NCBI GenBank assembly: GCA_040753075.1
Contig: JBFMHA010000014.1
Location: 1-64,000 of the forward strand
Length of the DNA: 64,000 nt
Source: UBA6814 sp040753075
GTDB lineage: Bacteria; Desulfobacterota; Desulfovibrionia; Desulfovibrionales; Desulfovibrionaceae
Direction: 5' to 3'
Shown: piece by piece, positions 25,466 to 33,643 of the stretch
How positions within the stretch are numbered: position 1 is the stretch's first letter
Layout of the letters: every line of letters begins with the position of its first letter
Notes under the pieces: generated by a model
What the model saw: the letters and a program-made list of their open reading frames with translations, nothing else
Databases searched by the model: none
Told to the model about the DNA's origin: nothing
Made by a program: the position numbers and the translations under genes

Positions 25466-26203
25466 CTAGTTGGCGCCGAACCACTTCTTGAAGATCGTGT
25501 CGTACTCGCCGCTGGCCCTGACGGCCTTCAGGCCCTTGTTGATGAGGTCCTTGGTCTCCTTGTCGCCCTTCTTCACGGCGAAGCCCAGGTACTCGGGCTT
25601 CTCGGGCACGATGAGGAAGGCCAGGGCCAGGGTCTTGGAGTACTCGGGGTTGGTCAGGGCGTAGTCCGCGGCCACGGCGTCGTCGCAGATCACCGCGTCC
25701 AGGCGGCCGTTGGCCAGGTCGGCGATGGCCAGGCCGACCTCGTCGTAGCTCTTGGCCGCGTCGCCCGCGATGCGCTTGGCGGCGAAGAAGCCGGTGGTGC
25801 CGATCTGGGCGCCCACGGTCTTGCCCTTCAGGTCGGCCTCGGCCTTGATGGCCGCGCCTTCCTTGACCACCACGCCCTGCTTCACCTCGAAGTAGGGATC
25901 GGAGAAGTCCATCTGCTGCTTGCGCTCGTCGGTGATGGACACCGAGGAGGAGATGGCCTGGTACTTGCCCATGCCCAGGCCGGCGAAGATGCCGTCCCAG
26001 GCGGTGTTCTTGATCTCGGCCTTGAAGCCGCCGGCCTTGGCGATGGCCATGACCAGGTCGGGCCCGAAGCCCACGCACTGCTTGTTGGCGTCGGTCATCT
26101 CCATGGGCGGCCAGGTGCAGTCCGAGGCGAAGACGATGGTCTTGGCCTGGGCGGCGGTGGCGAGCATGAGCACGGCGAGCAGGGACAAGAGAACGCTTTT
26201 CAT
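25466..26203 (-). CDS. Polar amino acid ABC importer, periplasmic substrate-binding protein
   Basis: 245 residues from the ATG at 26203 (MKSVLLSLLAVLM), with AGGAGGA just upstream. Signal peptide to about residue 20 (ATAAQA). Family-3 features: FASDCTWPPMEMTD, VGFGPDLVMAIAKAGG, ISSSVSITDERKQQMDFSDP, YFEVKQGVVV, and a C-terminal SGEYDTIFKKWFG. First gene of the importer operon, separated from the permease by a strong hairpin. The ligand is unknown. Confidence 0.94.
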   Translation of the reverse strand: MKSVLLSLLAVLMLATAAQAKTIVFASDCTWPPMEMTDANKQCVGFGPDLVMAIAKAGGFKAEIKNTAWDGIFAGLGMGKYQAISSSVSITDERKQQMDFSDPYFEVKQGVVVKEGAAIKAEADLKGKTVGAQIGTTGFFAAKRIAGDAAKSYDEVGLAIADLANGRLDAVICDDAVAADYALTNPEYSKTLALAFLIVPEKPEYLGFAVKKGDKETKDLINKGLKAVRASGEYDTIFKKWFGAN

Positions 26204-26366
26204 CTGACCTTCCTCCTGATGGGGTGCGCCCCGGCGCATGCCGGAGTCCGGATCCGGGTGGTCCCAACGCAGCGGGGCCCGGCCGCCGCCGCGGAAAACG
26301 CGAAAGACAAAAGAGGCAAGTACAAAGAACCTGGGCTCCTGACAAGCCCCAAGGGCGGCGGGGTTG

Positions 26367-27896
26367 TCAGGCCACGGCAGCGGCGGTCTTCATCCCGGCC
26401 ATGAGCGGCCCCATGGCCGACACCCGATCCCGGTCCGTCACCGGGAAGGTGTCCATGATCCGGCCCCGGAACATGACCGCCACCCGGTCGGCGAGCTGCA
26501 GGGCCTCGTTCAGGTCGCCGGTGACCAGGAGCACCCCGGCGGTGCGCCGGGCCAGGAGCAGCCGCCCCCAGACCTCCTCGGTGGCGGCCACGTCCAGGCC
26601 CTGGGTGGGCTGCTCGGCCAGGATGATCCGCGGGTCGCGGTAGAACTCCCGGGCCAGCACCAGCTTCTGGAGGTTGCCCCCGGAGAGCTGCCAGGCCAGG
26701 GCGTTGGGGTCGCGCGGGTGGACGTTGTACTCCTCCACCAGCTCCCGGACCACGGTCCGGGCGCGGCCCAGGTCCAGGAGCGGCCCCCGGGCGAAGCCGC
26801 GGCGGGTGGTGAGCAGCACGTTGTCCACCACGTCCATGCCGGGCATGGTGGCCAGGCCCAGCCGGTCCTCGGGGATGTAGCACAGGCTTCCCCGCCAGGA
26901 GGGCCGGGAGTAGAACTCCTTCCAGTCCTGGCCGAGCAGGAGCACCTTGCCCTCCCGGGGCGGGACCAGGCCGGCCAGGATTTCCGCCAGGGGCTTCTGG
27001 CCGTTGCCGGCCACGCCCACCACGGCCAGCACCTCGCCCTGGCGCAGGGAGAGGCTCACGTCCGAGAGGCCGTCGCCGGACAGTCCCTCCACCCGGAGCA
27101 CCTCCTCCCCGGGGGGCAGGGAGGCCTTGTCCACCGTGAGCAGCACCTCGCGGCCAACCATGCGGCTGGCCAGGTCGCGGCCCGAGGTCGCGCGCTCCCG
27201 GGGGAGGGTCTCCACCACCCGGCCCCGGCGCAGGATGGCCACCTCGTCGGCCACCTCCAGGACCTCCTCCAGCTTGTGGGAGATGAAGACCACGGCCCGG
27301 TCCCGGGCCACCAGGGCGCGGAACGCGGCGAAGAGCTGGGAGGTCTCGCCCGGGGTGAGCACCGCGGTGGGCTCGTCGAAGATGAGCACGCGGCTGCGGC
27401 GGTGCAGGAGCTTCAGGATCTCCACCCGCTGCCGCTCGCCCATGGACAGGTCCTCCACCCGGGCCGCGGGGTCCAGGGCCAGGCCGTATTCCTCGGCCAG
27501 GGCCGCCACCTTGGCCCGCATCTTCCGGGGGGAGAGGAAGAAGCCGCCCTCCTGGCCCAGGAGCACGTTCTCGGCCACGGTGAGCCGGGGGGCGAGCATG
27601 AAGTGCTGGTAGACCATGCCGATGCCCGCGGCGATGGCCTGGCGGGGGGAGGCGAAGTCCGCGGGCTCGTCCCGCACCAGGATGCGGCCGGCGTCGGGCC
27701 GGAAGCGGCCGGACAGGATGGCCATGAGGGTGCTCTTGCCCGCGCCGTTCTCGCCGAGCAGGGCCAGCACCTTGCCGGGATGGATGTCCAGGGTGATGTC
27801 CGCGTTGGCGGCCACCGCGCCGAAATGCTTGCTGATGCCTTCCAGCCGGACGAGAGGGCGGTCCGGCGGACGGGGGGACGGGGCGGGGGCGGCCAC
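26367..27896 (-). CDS. Nucleoside-type ABC importer, double ATP-binding subunit
   Basis: 509 residues with two ATPase domains, as in BmpA-linked (NupO/YufO) and RbsA-type importers. The first domain has Walker A LGENGAGKST, signature LSMGERQRVEIL and Walker B VLIFDEPTAVL. The second has a degenerate Walker A (GVAGNGQKPL), with signature LSGGNLQK and AEQPTQGLD, which is usual for the family. The GTG start at 27896 lies 2 nt after the permease stop. Last gene of the operon. Confidence 0.93.
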   Translation of the reverse strand: MAAPAPSPRPPDRPLVRLEGISKHFGAVAANADITLDIHPGKVLALLGENGAGKSTLMAILSGRFRPDAGRILVRDEPADFASPRQAIAAGIGMVYQHFMLAPRLTVAENVLLGQEGGFFLSPRKMRAKVAALAEEYGLALDPAARVEDLSMGERQRVEILKLLHRRSRVLIFDEPTAVLTPGETSQLFAAFRALVARDRAVVFISHKLEEVLEVADEVAILRRGRVVETLPRERATSGRDLASRMVGREVLLTVDKASLPPGEEVLRVEGLSGDGLSDVSLSLRQGEVLAVVGVAGNGQKPLAEILAGLVPPREGKVLLLGQDWKEFYSRPSWRGSLCYIPEDRLGLATMPGMDVVDNVLLTTRRGFARGPLLDLGRARTVVRELVEEYNVHPRDPNALAWQLSGGNLQKLVLAREFYRDPRIILAEQPTQGLDVAATEEVWGRLLLARRTAGVLLVTGDLNEALQLADRVAVMFRGRIMDTFPVTDRDRVSAMGPLMAGMKTAAAVA

Positions 27897-27898
27897 GG

Positions 27899-28828
27899 TC
27901 AGTCCTCGGGCTCGATGTTCACGGACAGGGCCTCGGGCGCGGCCGAGGCGCGGGACGCGCCGCGGCGCATGGCCGCGGCGCAGAGCACCAGCACGGTGGT
28001 GGCGTAGGGCAGCATGAGCAGGAGCGAGGAGGGCAGGGCCGTGCCCGCGGCCTGGAGCCGGAGCTGGAAGGCCATGATCCCGCCGAAGAGCCAGGCCCCG
28101 GCCACGGCCCGGCCCGGACGCCAGGAGGCGAAGATGACCAGGGCCACCGCGATCCAGCCGCGGCCCGCGGTGAGGTTGCTGGTCCACAGGTGGGTGTAGG
28201 CCAGGGACAGGTAGGCTCCGCCCATGCCCACCAGGAAGCCGCCGCCCAGGATGCCGGCCCAGCGCAGGGCCACGGGGTCCAGGCCGGCCGCGGCCGCGGC
28301 CGCCGGGTATTCGCCCGCGGCGGTGAGGCGCAGGCCGGGCCGGGTGCGGCGGAAGAAGAGCCAGAAGGCCGGGGCCAGCAGGTAGGAAAGGTAGACCAGC
28401 GCGTCCTGCTGAAAGAACACCGGGCCCACCAGGGGCAGGTCGCCGAGCAGGGGCACGTCCAGGGGGCCGAAGCCCGGGGCGGTGCGGCCGATGAGCGGGG
28501 TTCCCAGGGCGTCGGCCAGGCCGGTGCCCAGGATGGTCAGGGCCAGCCCGCTCACCACCTGGTTGCCCAGGAAGGTGAGGCAGACCACCCCGTGCAGCGC
28601 GCCCACCAGGGCCGCGGCCGCGCCGCCGGCCGCCAGGGCCAGCCAGGGAGAGCCGGTGTAGAGGCTGGTCACGAAGGCGGCCAGGGCGCCGCACAGCATC
28701 ATGCCCTCCACGCCCAGGTTGAGCACTCCGGTCTTCTCGGTGAACATCTCGCCCAGGGTGGCGAAGAGCACCGGGGTCCCGGACTGCACCGCCGCGGCCA
28801 GGAGGGGAACGATGAGGTCCGGGCTCAT
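27899..28828 (-). CDS. Nucleoside-type ABC importer, permease subunit 2
   Basis: 309 residues from the ATG at 28828, overlapping the first permease gene by 4 nt. Highly hydrophobic, with 8-10 membrane segments. The conserved block TGVLNLGVEGMMLCGALAAF, then FLGNQVVSGLALTILGTGLA, is typical of the BMP-importer permease family (YufQ/NupQ type). It forms the channel with the first permease. Confidence 0.93.
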   Translation of the reverse strand: MSPDLIVPLLAAAVQSGTPVLFATLGEMFTEKTGVLNLGVEGMMLCGALAAFVTSLYTGSPWLALAAGGAAAALVGALHGVVCLTFLGNQVVSGLALTILGTGLADALGTPLIGRTAPGFGPLDVPLLGDLPLVGPVFFQQDALVYLSYLLAPAFWLFFRRTRPGLRLTAAGEYPAAAAAAGLDPVALRWAGILGGGFLVGMGGAYLSLAYTHLWTSNLTAGRGWIAVALVIFASWRPGRAVAGAWLFGGIMAFQLRLQAAGTALPSSLLLMLPYATTVLVLCAAAMRRGASRASAAPEALSVNIEPED

Positions 28829-29904
28829 GCCGGCTCCTTGGCCAGGGGGCGGGTGCGGCGCAGGGTGAAGCCGGCGAAGAACTGGCCGGCCAGCACGCAG
28901 AGAAGGATGAAGCCCTCCAGGATGCGGCCGAAGGCCGCCGGGACCTGGAAGTCGAGCATGAGGTTCTCCACCCCCACCCGCAGGGCGGCCAGCAGGAAGG
29001 CGGCCATGGCGATGGCCAGGGGCCGCAGCCGGGCCAGCCAGGCCACCACGATGGCGGTGAATCCGTAGCCGGCCATGACGCTGGGCTGGAGTCGGCCGCT
29101 GCCCGCCGAGGCCTCGATGATCCCGGCCCAGCCGGCCAGCGCCCCGCACAGGCCCATGACCAGGATGACCAGTGCGTCGTAGGGCATCCGGGCGTAGGTG
29201 GCGGTGCGCCGGCCCTCGCCGCTGGCCTTGAGTTCGAAGCCCAGGCGGGTGCGGGCCAGGAAGAACCACAGGCCCAGGGCCAGGGCTGCGCACAGCGGCA
29301 GGCCCCAGTGCAGCCGGGTTCCCGGGATGCGGCCCAGCACCGCGCCCGGGGAGAACAGGGCGGTCATGGGGAAGCCGTGGCTGCCCGGGTCCTTCCAGGG
29401 GCCGTAGACCAGCCAGTCAAGAAAAAGGATGCCCAGGTAGTTGAGCATGAGGGTGGTGATGATCTCGTTCACCGCCAGGCGCAGTCGCAGGAGAGCCGGG
29501 ATGGCGGCCCACAGGGCTCCGGCCGCGGCCGCGCCCAGGAACATGAGGGGCAGGAGCAGCGGGCCGGGCAGGTCCGGGAAGGCCAGGGCCACGGCGGCGC
29601 CGCCCACCGCGCCCAGGGCGTACTGGCCCTCGGCCCCGATGTTCCAGACCTTGATGCGGAAGGTCGCGGCCACGCCCAGGGAGCAGAGGAAGATGGGCGC
29701 GGTCTTGAGCAGGGTTTCCTCCAGGGCGCGCACGCTGCCGAAGGCTCCGGAGAACAGCGCCCCCAGCACCGCCAGGGGCGGCCTGCCGGTGAAGGCCAGA
29801 AGCCCCAGCCCCAGGCCGAGGGCCAGGGCCAGGGCTGCGGGAAAAATGCAGACGGAGCCCCACCCGGGGGGCTCCGTCCGCTTGTGCGCCGTGAGGCCGA
29901 ACAT
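28825..29904 (-). CDS. Nucleoside-type ABC importer, permease subunit 1
   Basis: 359 residues, 8-10 TM helices. Conserved blocks KVWNIGAEGQYALGAVGGAA, VNEIITTLMLNYLGI and GRRTATYARMPYDALVILVM place it in the YufP/NupP permease family. It lies 12 nt after the binding lipoprotein gene and overlaps permease 2. Confidence 0.93.
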   Translation of the reverse strand: MFGLTAHKRTEPPGWGSVCIFPAALALALGLGLGLLAFTGRPPLAVLGALFSGAFGSVRALEETLLKTAPIFLCSLGVAATFRIKVWNIGAEGQYALGAVGGAAVALAFPDLPGPLLLPLMFLGAAAAGALWAAIPALLRLRLAVNEIITTLMLNYLGILFLDWLVYGPWKDPGSHGFPMTALFSPGAVLGRIPGTRLHWGLPLCAALALGLWFFLARTRLGFELKASGEGRRTATYARMPYDALVILVMGLCGALAGWAGIIEASAGSGRLQPSVMAGYGFTAIVVAWLARLRPLAIAMAAFLLAALRVGVENLMLDFQVPAAFGRILEGFILLCVLAGQFFAGFTLRRTRPLAKEPA

Positions 29905-29916
29905 GGGAGCGCCGCG

Positions 29917-31059
29917 TTATTCCGTCGAGCCGACCACGCCCTTGACGAACCAGGTCATGCCCAGCAGGTCGGCATCGGCCAGGGTCTGTCCCTCGGCGGC
30001 CCGGACCTGGCCCTTCTGGTCCTCGATGGGGCCGGCGAACACGGTGTCCTTGCCGGCCGCGAGCTCCGCCTTGGCCGCCAGGACCTGGTCCTGGAGCTCC
30101 TTGGGCACCATGGGGCCGAAGGGAGCGATGTCCACGATGCCCTTGTCCATGCCCCACCAGTCCGAACCGCTCTTCCAGGTCCCGGCCTGCACCCGGGCCA
30201 CCACGTCCTTGTAGTACACGCCCCAGTTCCAGATGGCGGAGGTGAGGTGGGACTTGGGCGCGAAGGCGCTCATGTCGGAGTTGTAGCCGATGGAGTAGAC
30301 GCCCTTCTCCTGGGCGGCCTCCTGGGGACCGGGGGAGTCCTGGTGCTGGGCGATGACGTCTGCGCCCACGTCCAGCAGGCTCTTGGCGGCCTCCTTCTCG
30401 GTGGCCGGATCGTACCAGGTCTTGGTCCAGACCACCCGGACCTCGGCCTTGGGGTTCATCTTCTGGGCGCCCAGGGTGAAGGCGTTGATGCCGCGGATGA
30501 CCTCGGGGATGGGGAAGGCGGCCACGTAGCCCAGCACGTTGGACTTGGTCATGGCCCCGGCCACCATGCCGGTGAGGTAGCGGGCCTGGTAGATGCGGCC
30601 GAAGTACGCGCCCATGTTGGGGCCGGTCTTGTAGCCCGAGCAGTGCATGAACACCGTGTCCGGGAACTCGCCGGCCACCTTGAGGGTGGGGTCCATGTAC
30701 CCGTAGCTGGTGGTGAACACGACCTTGTAGCCCTTGGCGGCCATGTTGCGGATGATGCGCTCGGAGTCCGCCCCCTCGGGCACCGACTCCACGAAGGAGG
30801 TGACGACTCCGGGCATCTCGGCCACGGCCTTGCGTCCCATGTCGTGGGCAAAGGAATAGCCCGCGTCGCCCACGGGCGAGACGTACACGAAGCCCACCTG
30901 CATCTCCTTGGCCGGAGCCGGGGCTTCCTTCTTGGCCTCGGCCTGGGCCGGGGCCTCCTTCTTCTCCTCGCTCTTCTTCTGTTCGCCGCTGCCGCAGGCG
31001 GCAAGGGCCAGGGCCAGGCAGGCCGAGGCCAGGACCAGGGCCAGTCGCTTCATCACCAT
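29917..31059 (-). CDS. BMP-family nucleoside-binding lipoprotein
   Basis: 380 residues from the ATG at 31059 (MVMKRLALVL), with GGAGG 6 nt upstream. The lipobox LALAAC-G makes it a lipoprotein; a Lys/Glu/Ala linker follows. The BMP fold shows VGFVYVSPVGDAGYSFAHDM, VVFTTSYGYMDPTLKVAG, YKTGPNMGAYFGRIYQARY, ADVIAQHQDSPGPQEAAQ and IGYNSDMSAFAP. BMP proteins typically bind purine nucleosides. The xanthine/guanine phosphoribosyltransferase gene just upstream supports a purine-salvage role. Confidence 0.92.
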   Translation of the reverse strand: MVMKRLALVLASACLALALAACGSGEQKKSEEKKEAPAQAEAKKEAPAPAKEMQVGFVYVSPVGDAGYSFAHDMGRKAVAEMPGVVTSFVESVPEGADSERIIRNMAAKGYKVVFTTSYGYMDPTLKVAGEFPDTVFMHCSGYKTGPNMGAYFGRIYQARYLTGMVAGAMTKSNVLGYVAAFPIPEVIRGINAFTLGAQKMNPKAEVRVVWTKTWYDPATEKEAAKSLLDVGADVIAQHQDSPGPQEAAQEKGVYSIGYNSDMSAFAPKSHLTSAIWNWGVYYKDVVARVQAGTWKSGSDWWGMDKGIVDIAPFGPMVPKELQDQVLAAKAELAAGKDTVFAGPIEDQKGQVRAAEGQTLADADLLGMTWFVKGVVGSTE

Positions 31060-31168
31060 GGGGAACCTCCGGGTTATGTGCGGATGGGGATTCACTAAAC
31101 CAAGCCGGCCGGGCTGGCAAGGCCGCCGGGCCGGGGTCTTGGCGCGGATATTTAGGGAATGCGGTTGG

Positions 31169-31657
31169 TTACGCGCAATCTTTGCGGCTGGCGGCCAGGG
31201 GCTTCACGTACTGGGATTCGGCGTCCCAGGGGAAGAGGATCCAGGTGTCCTGGCTGACCTCGGTGATGAAGGTGTCCACCAGAGGCCGGCCCGCAGGCTT
31301 GGCGTAGACCGTGGCGAAGTGGGCCTTGGGCAGGAGTTCGCGCACGATGCGGGCGGTTCCGCCGGTGTCCACCAGGTCGTCCACCACCAGGAGGCCGGTC
31401 CCGTCCGAGTCCGGCCGGCGCAGGATGGTGGTGTCGCCCTGGCTCTTCCAGTCGTAGCTCCGGATGCACACGGTCTGGATGTCGTGGACCTCCAACTCCC
31501 GGGCGATGACCGCGGCCGGGACCATGCCGCCGCGGGTCACGGCCACGATGCCGGCGAAGGGCGCGCGCTCCATGAGTCGCCAGGCCAGGGCCTTGGCGTC
31601 GCGGTGCAGCTGTTCCCAGGATACGGGATACGTCTTGGAGTAGCGGGTGGATTCCAT
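31169..31657 (-). CDS. gpt: Xanthine/guanine phosphoribosyltransferase
   Basis: 162 residues from the ATG at 31657 (MESTRYSKTYPVSWEQ), with a GGAGG site upstream. It converts xanthine or guanine plus PRPP to the nucleotide. The PRPP-binding loop LLVVDDLVDTGGTARIV is intact; AVTRGGMVPAAVIARELE and WILFPWD are typical of Gpt. It lies upstream of and in line with the BMP-type importer, so imported nucleosides or bases can feed salvage. Confidence 0.93.
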   Translation of the reverse strand: MESTRYSKTYPVSWEQLHRDAKALAWRLMERAPFAGIVAVTRGGMVPAAVIARELEVHDIQTVCIRSYDWKSQGDTTILRRPDSDGTGLLVVDDLVDTGGTARIVRELLPKAHFATVYAKPAGRPLVDTFITEVSQDTWILFPWDAESQYVKPLAASRKDCA

Positions 31658-31953
31658 GGAGGGCCTCCGGTCGCGTGCTGGGCGGAAGATGCGCAAAAAC
31701 CCGGGGCAATGCAAGCGGGCCGGTAGGTTTTTTTTCGGGGGCGGGCGGCCCTGGCTCGAGGGTGGACGGGGAATTGCAAAAGAGCAAGGCCAAGATCGGC
31801 TTGGGCGGACCGGAGAGATGGCCGATGGCAATCATCCCGGGATGTTGCGGAGATAATGCGGGTTGGCGCTTGATTGAAAAATTTACAATTTCGACAAATG
31901 CTGTTTGCCGCTGTTTTTCAATTCTGCAATTTTGTCACTATCGGAGGAGATGG
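31658..31953. other. Divergent intergenic region gpt/amt
   Basis: 296 bp. The right third (about 31855-31945) is A/T-rich, unlike the surroundings (AAAAATTTACAATTTCG), and probably carries the amt promoter. I found no convincing sigma-54 site: GG and GC elements at -24/-12 spacing are absent. The left part is GC-rich with no clear element. Confidence 0.4.
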
Positions 31954-33168
31954 ATGAACGCTGCGGACACTGCCTTCATTCTCATCAGCGCGGCCCTGGT
32001 CATGTTCATGGTCCCGGGTCTGGCCATGTTCTACGGAGGCCTCACCCGGAACAAGAACGTGCTCGGCACCATCATGCACAGCTTCGCCTTGCTCGGGGTG
32101 GTCAGCATCCTCTGGGTGCTGGCGGGCTACACCCTGGCCTTCGGTCCGGACCTGGGCGGCGTCATCGGCGGCCTGGACTTCCTGGGCCTGGCCGGCGTTG
32201 GCGTGGCGGGCGACGGCCCGGCGGGCAACATCCCCCACCTGGCCTTCATGGCCTTCCAGATGATGTTCGCGGTCATCACTCCCGCGCTCATCTCCGGCGC
32301 CTACGCCGAGCGCATCAAGTTCGGCCCCTTCGTGGTGTTCTCCTCCCTGTGGCTGCTCCTGGTGTATTGTCCCATGGCCCACTGGGTCTGGGGCGGGGGC
32401 TGGATGCTCCGGATCGGCGCCCTGGACTTCGCCGGCGGCGCGGTGGTGCACATGAGCTCCGCGGCCGCGGCCCTGGCCGCGGCCCTCTGCCTGGGCAAGC
32501 GCAAGGGCCACGGCTCCGAGCCCTTCATCCCGCACAACCTGCCCATGACCGTGCTCGGCGCGGGCATCCTCTGGTTCGGCTGGTTCGGGTTCAACGCGGG
32601 CAGCGCCCTGGCCGCCAACGGCCTGGCCGCCAACGCCTTCGTCACCACCCACGTGGCCGCGGCCGCGGCCATGCTCGGCTGGCTCGTGGCGGAGAAGTTC
32701 AAGACCGGCCACGCCACCACCCTGGGCGCGGCCTCGGGCGCGGTGGCCGGCCTGGTGGCCATCACCCCGGCCGCGGGCTTTGTGACGCCCATGGCCTCCA
32801 TCGCCATCGGCCTCGTGGGCGGCGCGCTCTGCTACGGCGGGGTGCTGCTCAAGGGCCGGCTGGGCTACGACGACGCCCTGGACGTGGTGGGCGTGCACGG
32901 CGTGGGCGGCTCCTGGGGCGCCCTGGCCACCGGGCTGTTCTGCACCAGGGCCGTCAACGAGGCCGGGGCGGACGGCCTGTTCTACGGCAACCCCGGCCAG
33001 GTCTGGATCCAGTTTCTTTCCATCCTGGGCGCCTGGGCCTTCTGCTTCGTCGCCTCCTATCTCCTGTTCAAGGCGGTGGATGCCGCCATGGGCCTGCGGG
33101 TCGGGGAGGAGGACGAGGTGCGCGGCCTGGACCTCTCCCAGCACAGCGAGGCGGGCTATCAGATCTAG
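31954..33168 (+). CDS. amt: Ammonium transporter Amt
   Basis: 404 residues from ATG 31954, with GGAGGAG upstream. About 11 TM helices. Family hallmarks: NAADTAFILISAALVMFMVP, GLAMFYGGLTRNKN, FGPFVVFSSLW, the first pore His in GGAVVHMSSAAAAL, WFGFNAGSALAAN, and the second pore His in VGVHGVGGSWGALATGLF. It conducts ammonium/ammonia across the inner membrane. The adjacent P-II gene indicates gating by GlnK. Confidence 0.97.
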   Translation: MNAADTAFILISAALVMFMVPGLAMFYGGLTRNKNVLGTIMHSFALLGVVSILWVLAGYTLAFGPDLGGVIGGLDFLGLAGVGVAGDGPAGNIPHLAFMAFQMMFAVITPALISGAYAERIKFGPFVVFSSLWLLLVYCPMAHWVWGGGWMLRIGALDFAGGAVVHMSSAAAALAAALCLGKRKGHGSEPFIPHNLPMTVLGAGILWFGWFGFNAGSALAANGLAANAFVTTHVAAAAAMLGWLVAEKFKTGHATTLGAASGAVAGLVAITPAAGFVTPMASIAIGLVGGALCYGGVLLKGRLGYDDALDVVGVHGVGGSWGALATGLFCTRAVNEAGADGLFYGNPGQVWIQFLSILGAWAFCFVASYLLFKAVDAAMGLRVGEEDEVRGLDLSQHSEAGYQI

Positions 33169-33234
33169 TCCGAGCTTGTACGAGCCGGACTGCCCGTGTA
33201 CAGTGGATTTGGACAACACCAAGGAGCGTACCCT

Positions 33235-33573
33235 ATGAGAAAGGTCGAGATCATCACCCGGCCCTTCAAGCTGGACGACGTGAAGAAGGCCCTCACCGAC
33301 CTGGGCATCCAGGGCATGACCGTGAGCGACGTGCGCGGCTTCGGCCGCCAGCGGGGCCACAAGGAGGTCTACCGCGGGGCCGAGTACCAGGTGGATTTCG
33401 TGCCCAAGGTCAAGATCGAGGTGGTGGTGGCCGCGGACCGCGTGGCCGAGGTGGTCGGGGCGGTTCAGGAGGCCGCCCGCACCAACCAGATCGGCGACGG
33501 CAAGATCTTCATCCTGCCCGTGGAGGACGTGATCCGCATCCGCACCGGCGAATCCGGCCAGGACGCCATCTGA
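33235..33573 (+). CDS. glnK: P-II nitrogen regulatory protein (GlnK/GlnB)
   Basis: 112 residues from ATG 33235, with AAGGAG upstream. The whole protein is P-II: MRKVEIITRPFKLDDVKKAL, T-loop with the uridylylation tyrosine (HKEVYRGAEYQVDFVPK, Tyr51), B-loop TNQIGDGKIFILPVED. Linked to amt, so GlnK is the likely paralogue. The glnD enzyme that would modify Tyr51 is the next gene. A short imperfect stem (33167-33191) lies between amt and this gene. Confidence 0.96.
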   Translation: MRKVEIITRPFKLDDVKKALTDLGIQGMTVSDVRGFGRQRGHKEVYRGAEYQVDFVPKVKIEVVVAADRVAEVVGAVQEAARTNQIGDGKIFILPVEDVIRIRTGESGQDAI

Positions 33574-33588
33574 CGCGAACAGCCGGGC

Positions 33589-33617
33589 CCCGCGCCTCCC
33601 GCCTCGGGGAGCGCGGG
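33589..33617 (+). other. Hairpin between glnK and glnD
   Basis: CCCGCGC-TCCC (33589-33600, one bulged C) pairs with GGGAGCGCGGG (33607-33617). There is no T-run, so it is an attenuator or mRNA-stability stem rather than a full terminator. Confidence 0.5.
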
Positions 33618-33643
33618 TCCAGGCGCCACGTCTTCCTTCCCGC

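Noticed and set aside
31800..31953. Sigma-54 promoter for amt
   Set aside because: TGGC and TTGC occur near 31824-31845 and near 31874, but never with the -24/-12 spacing.
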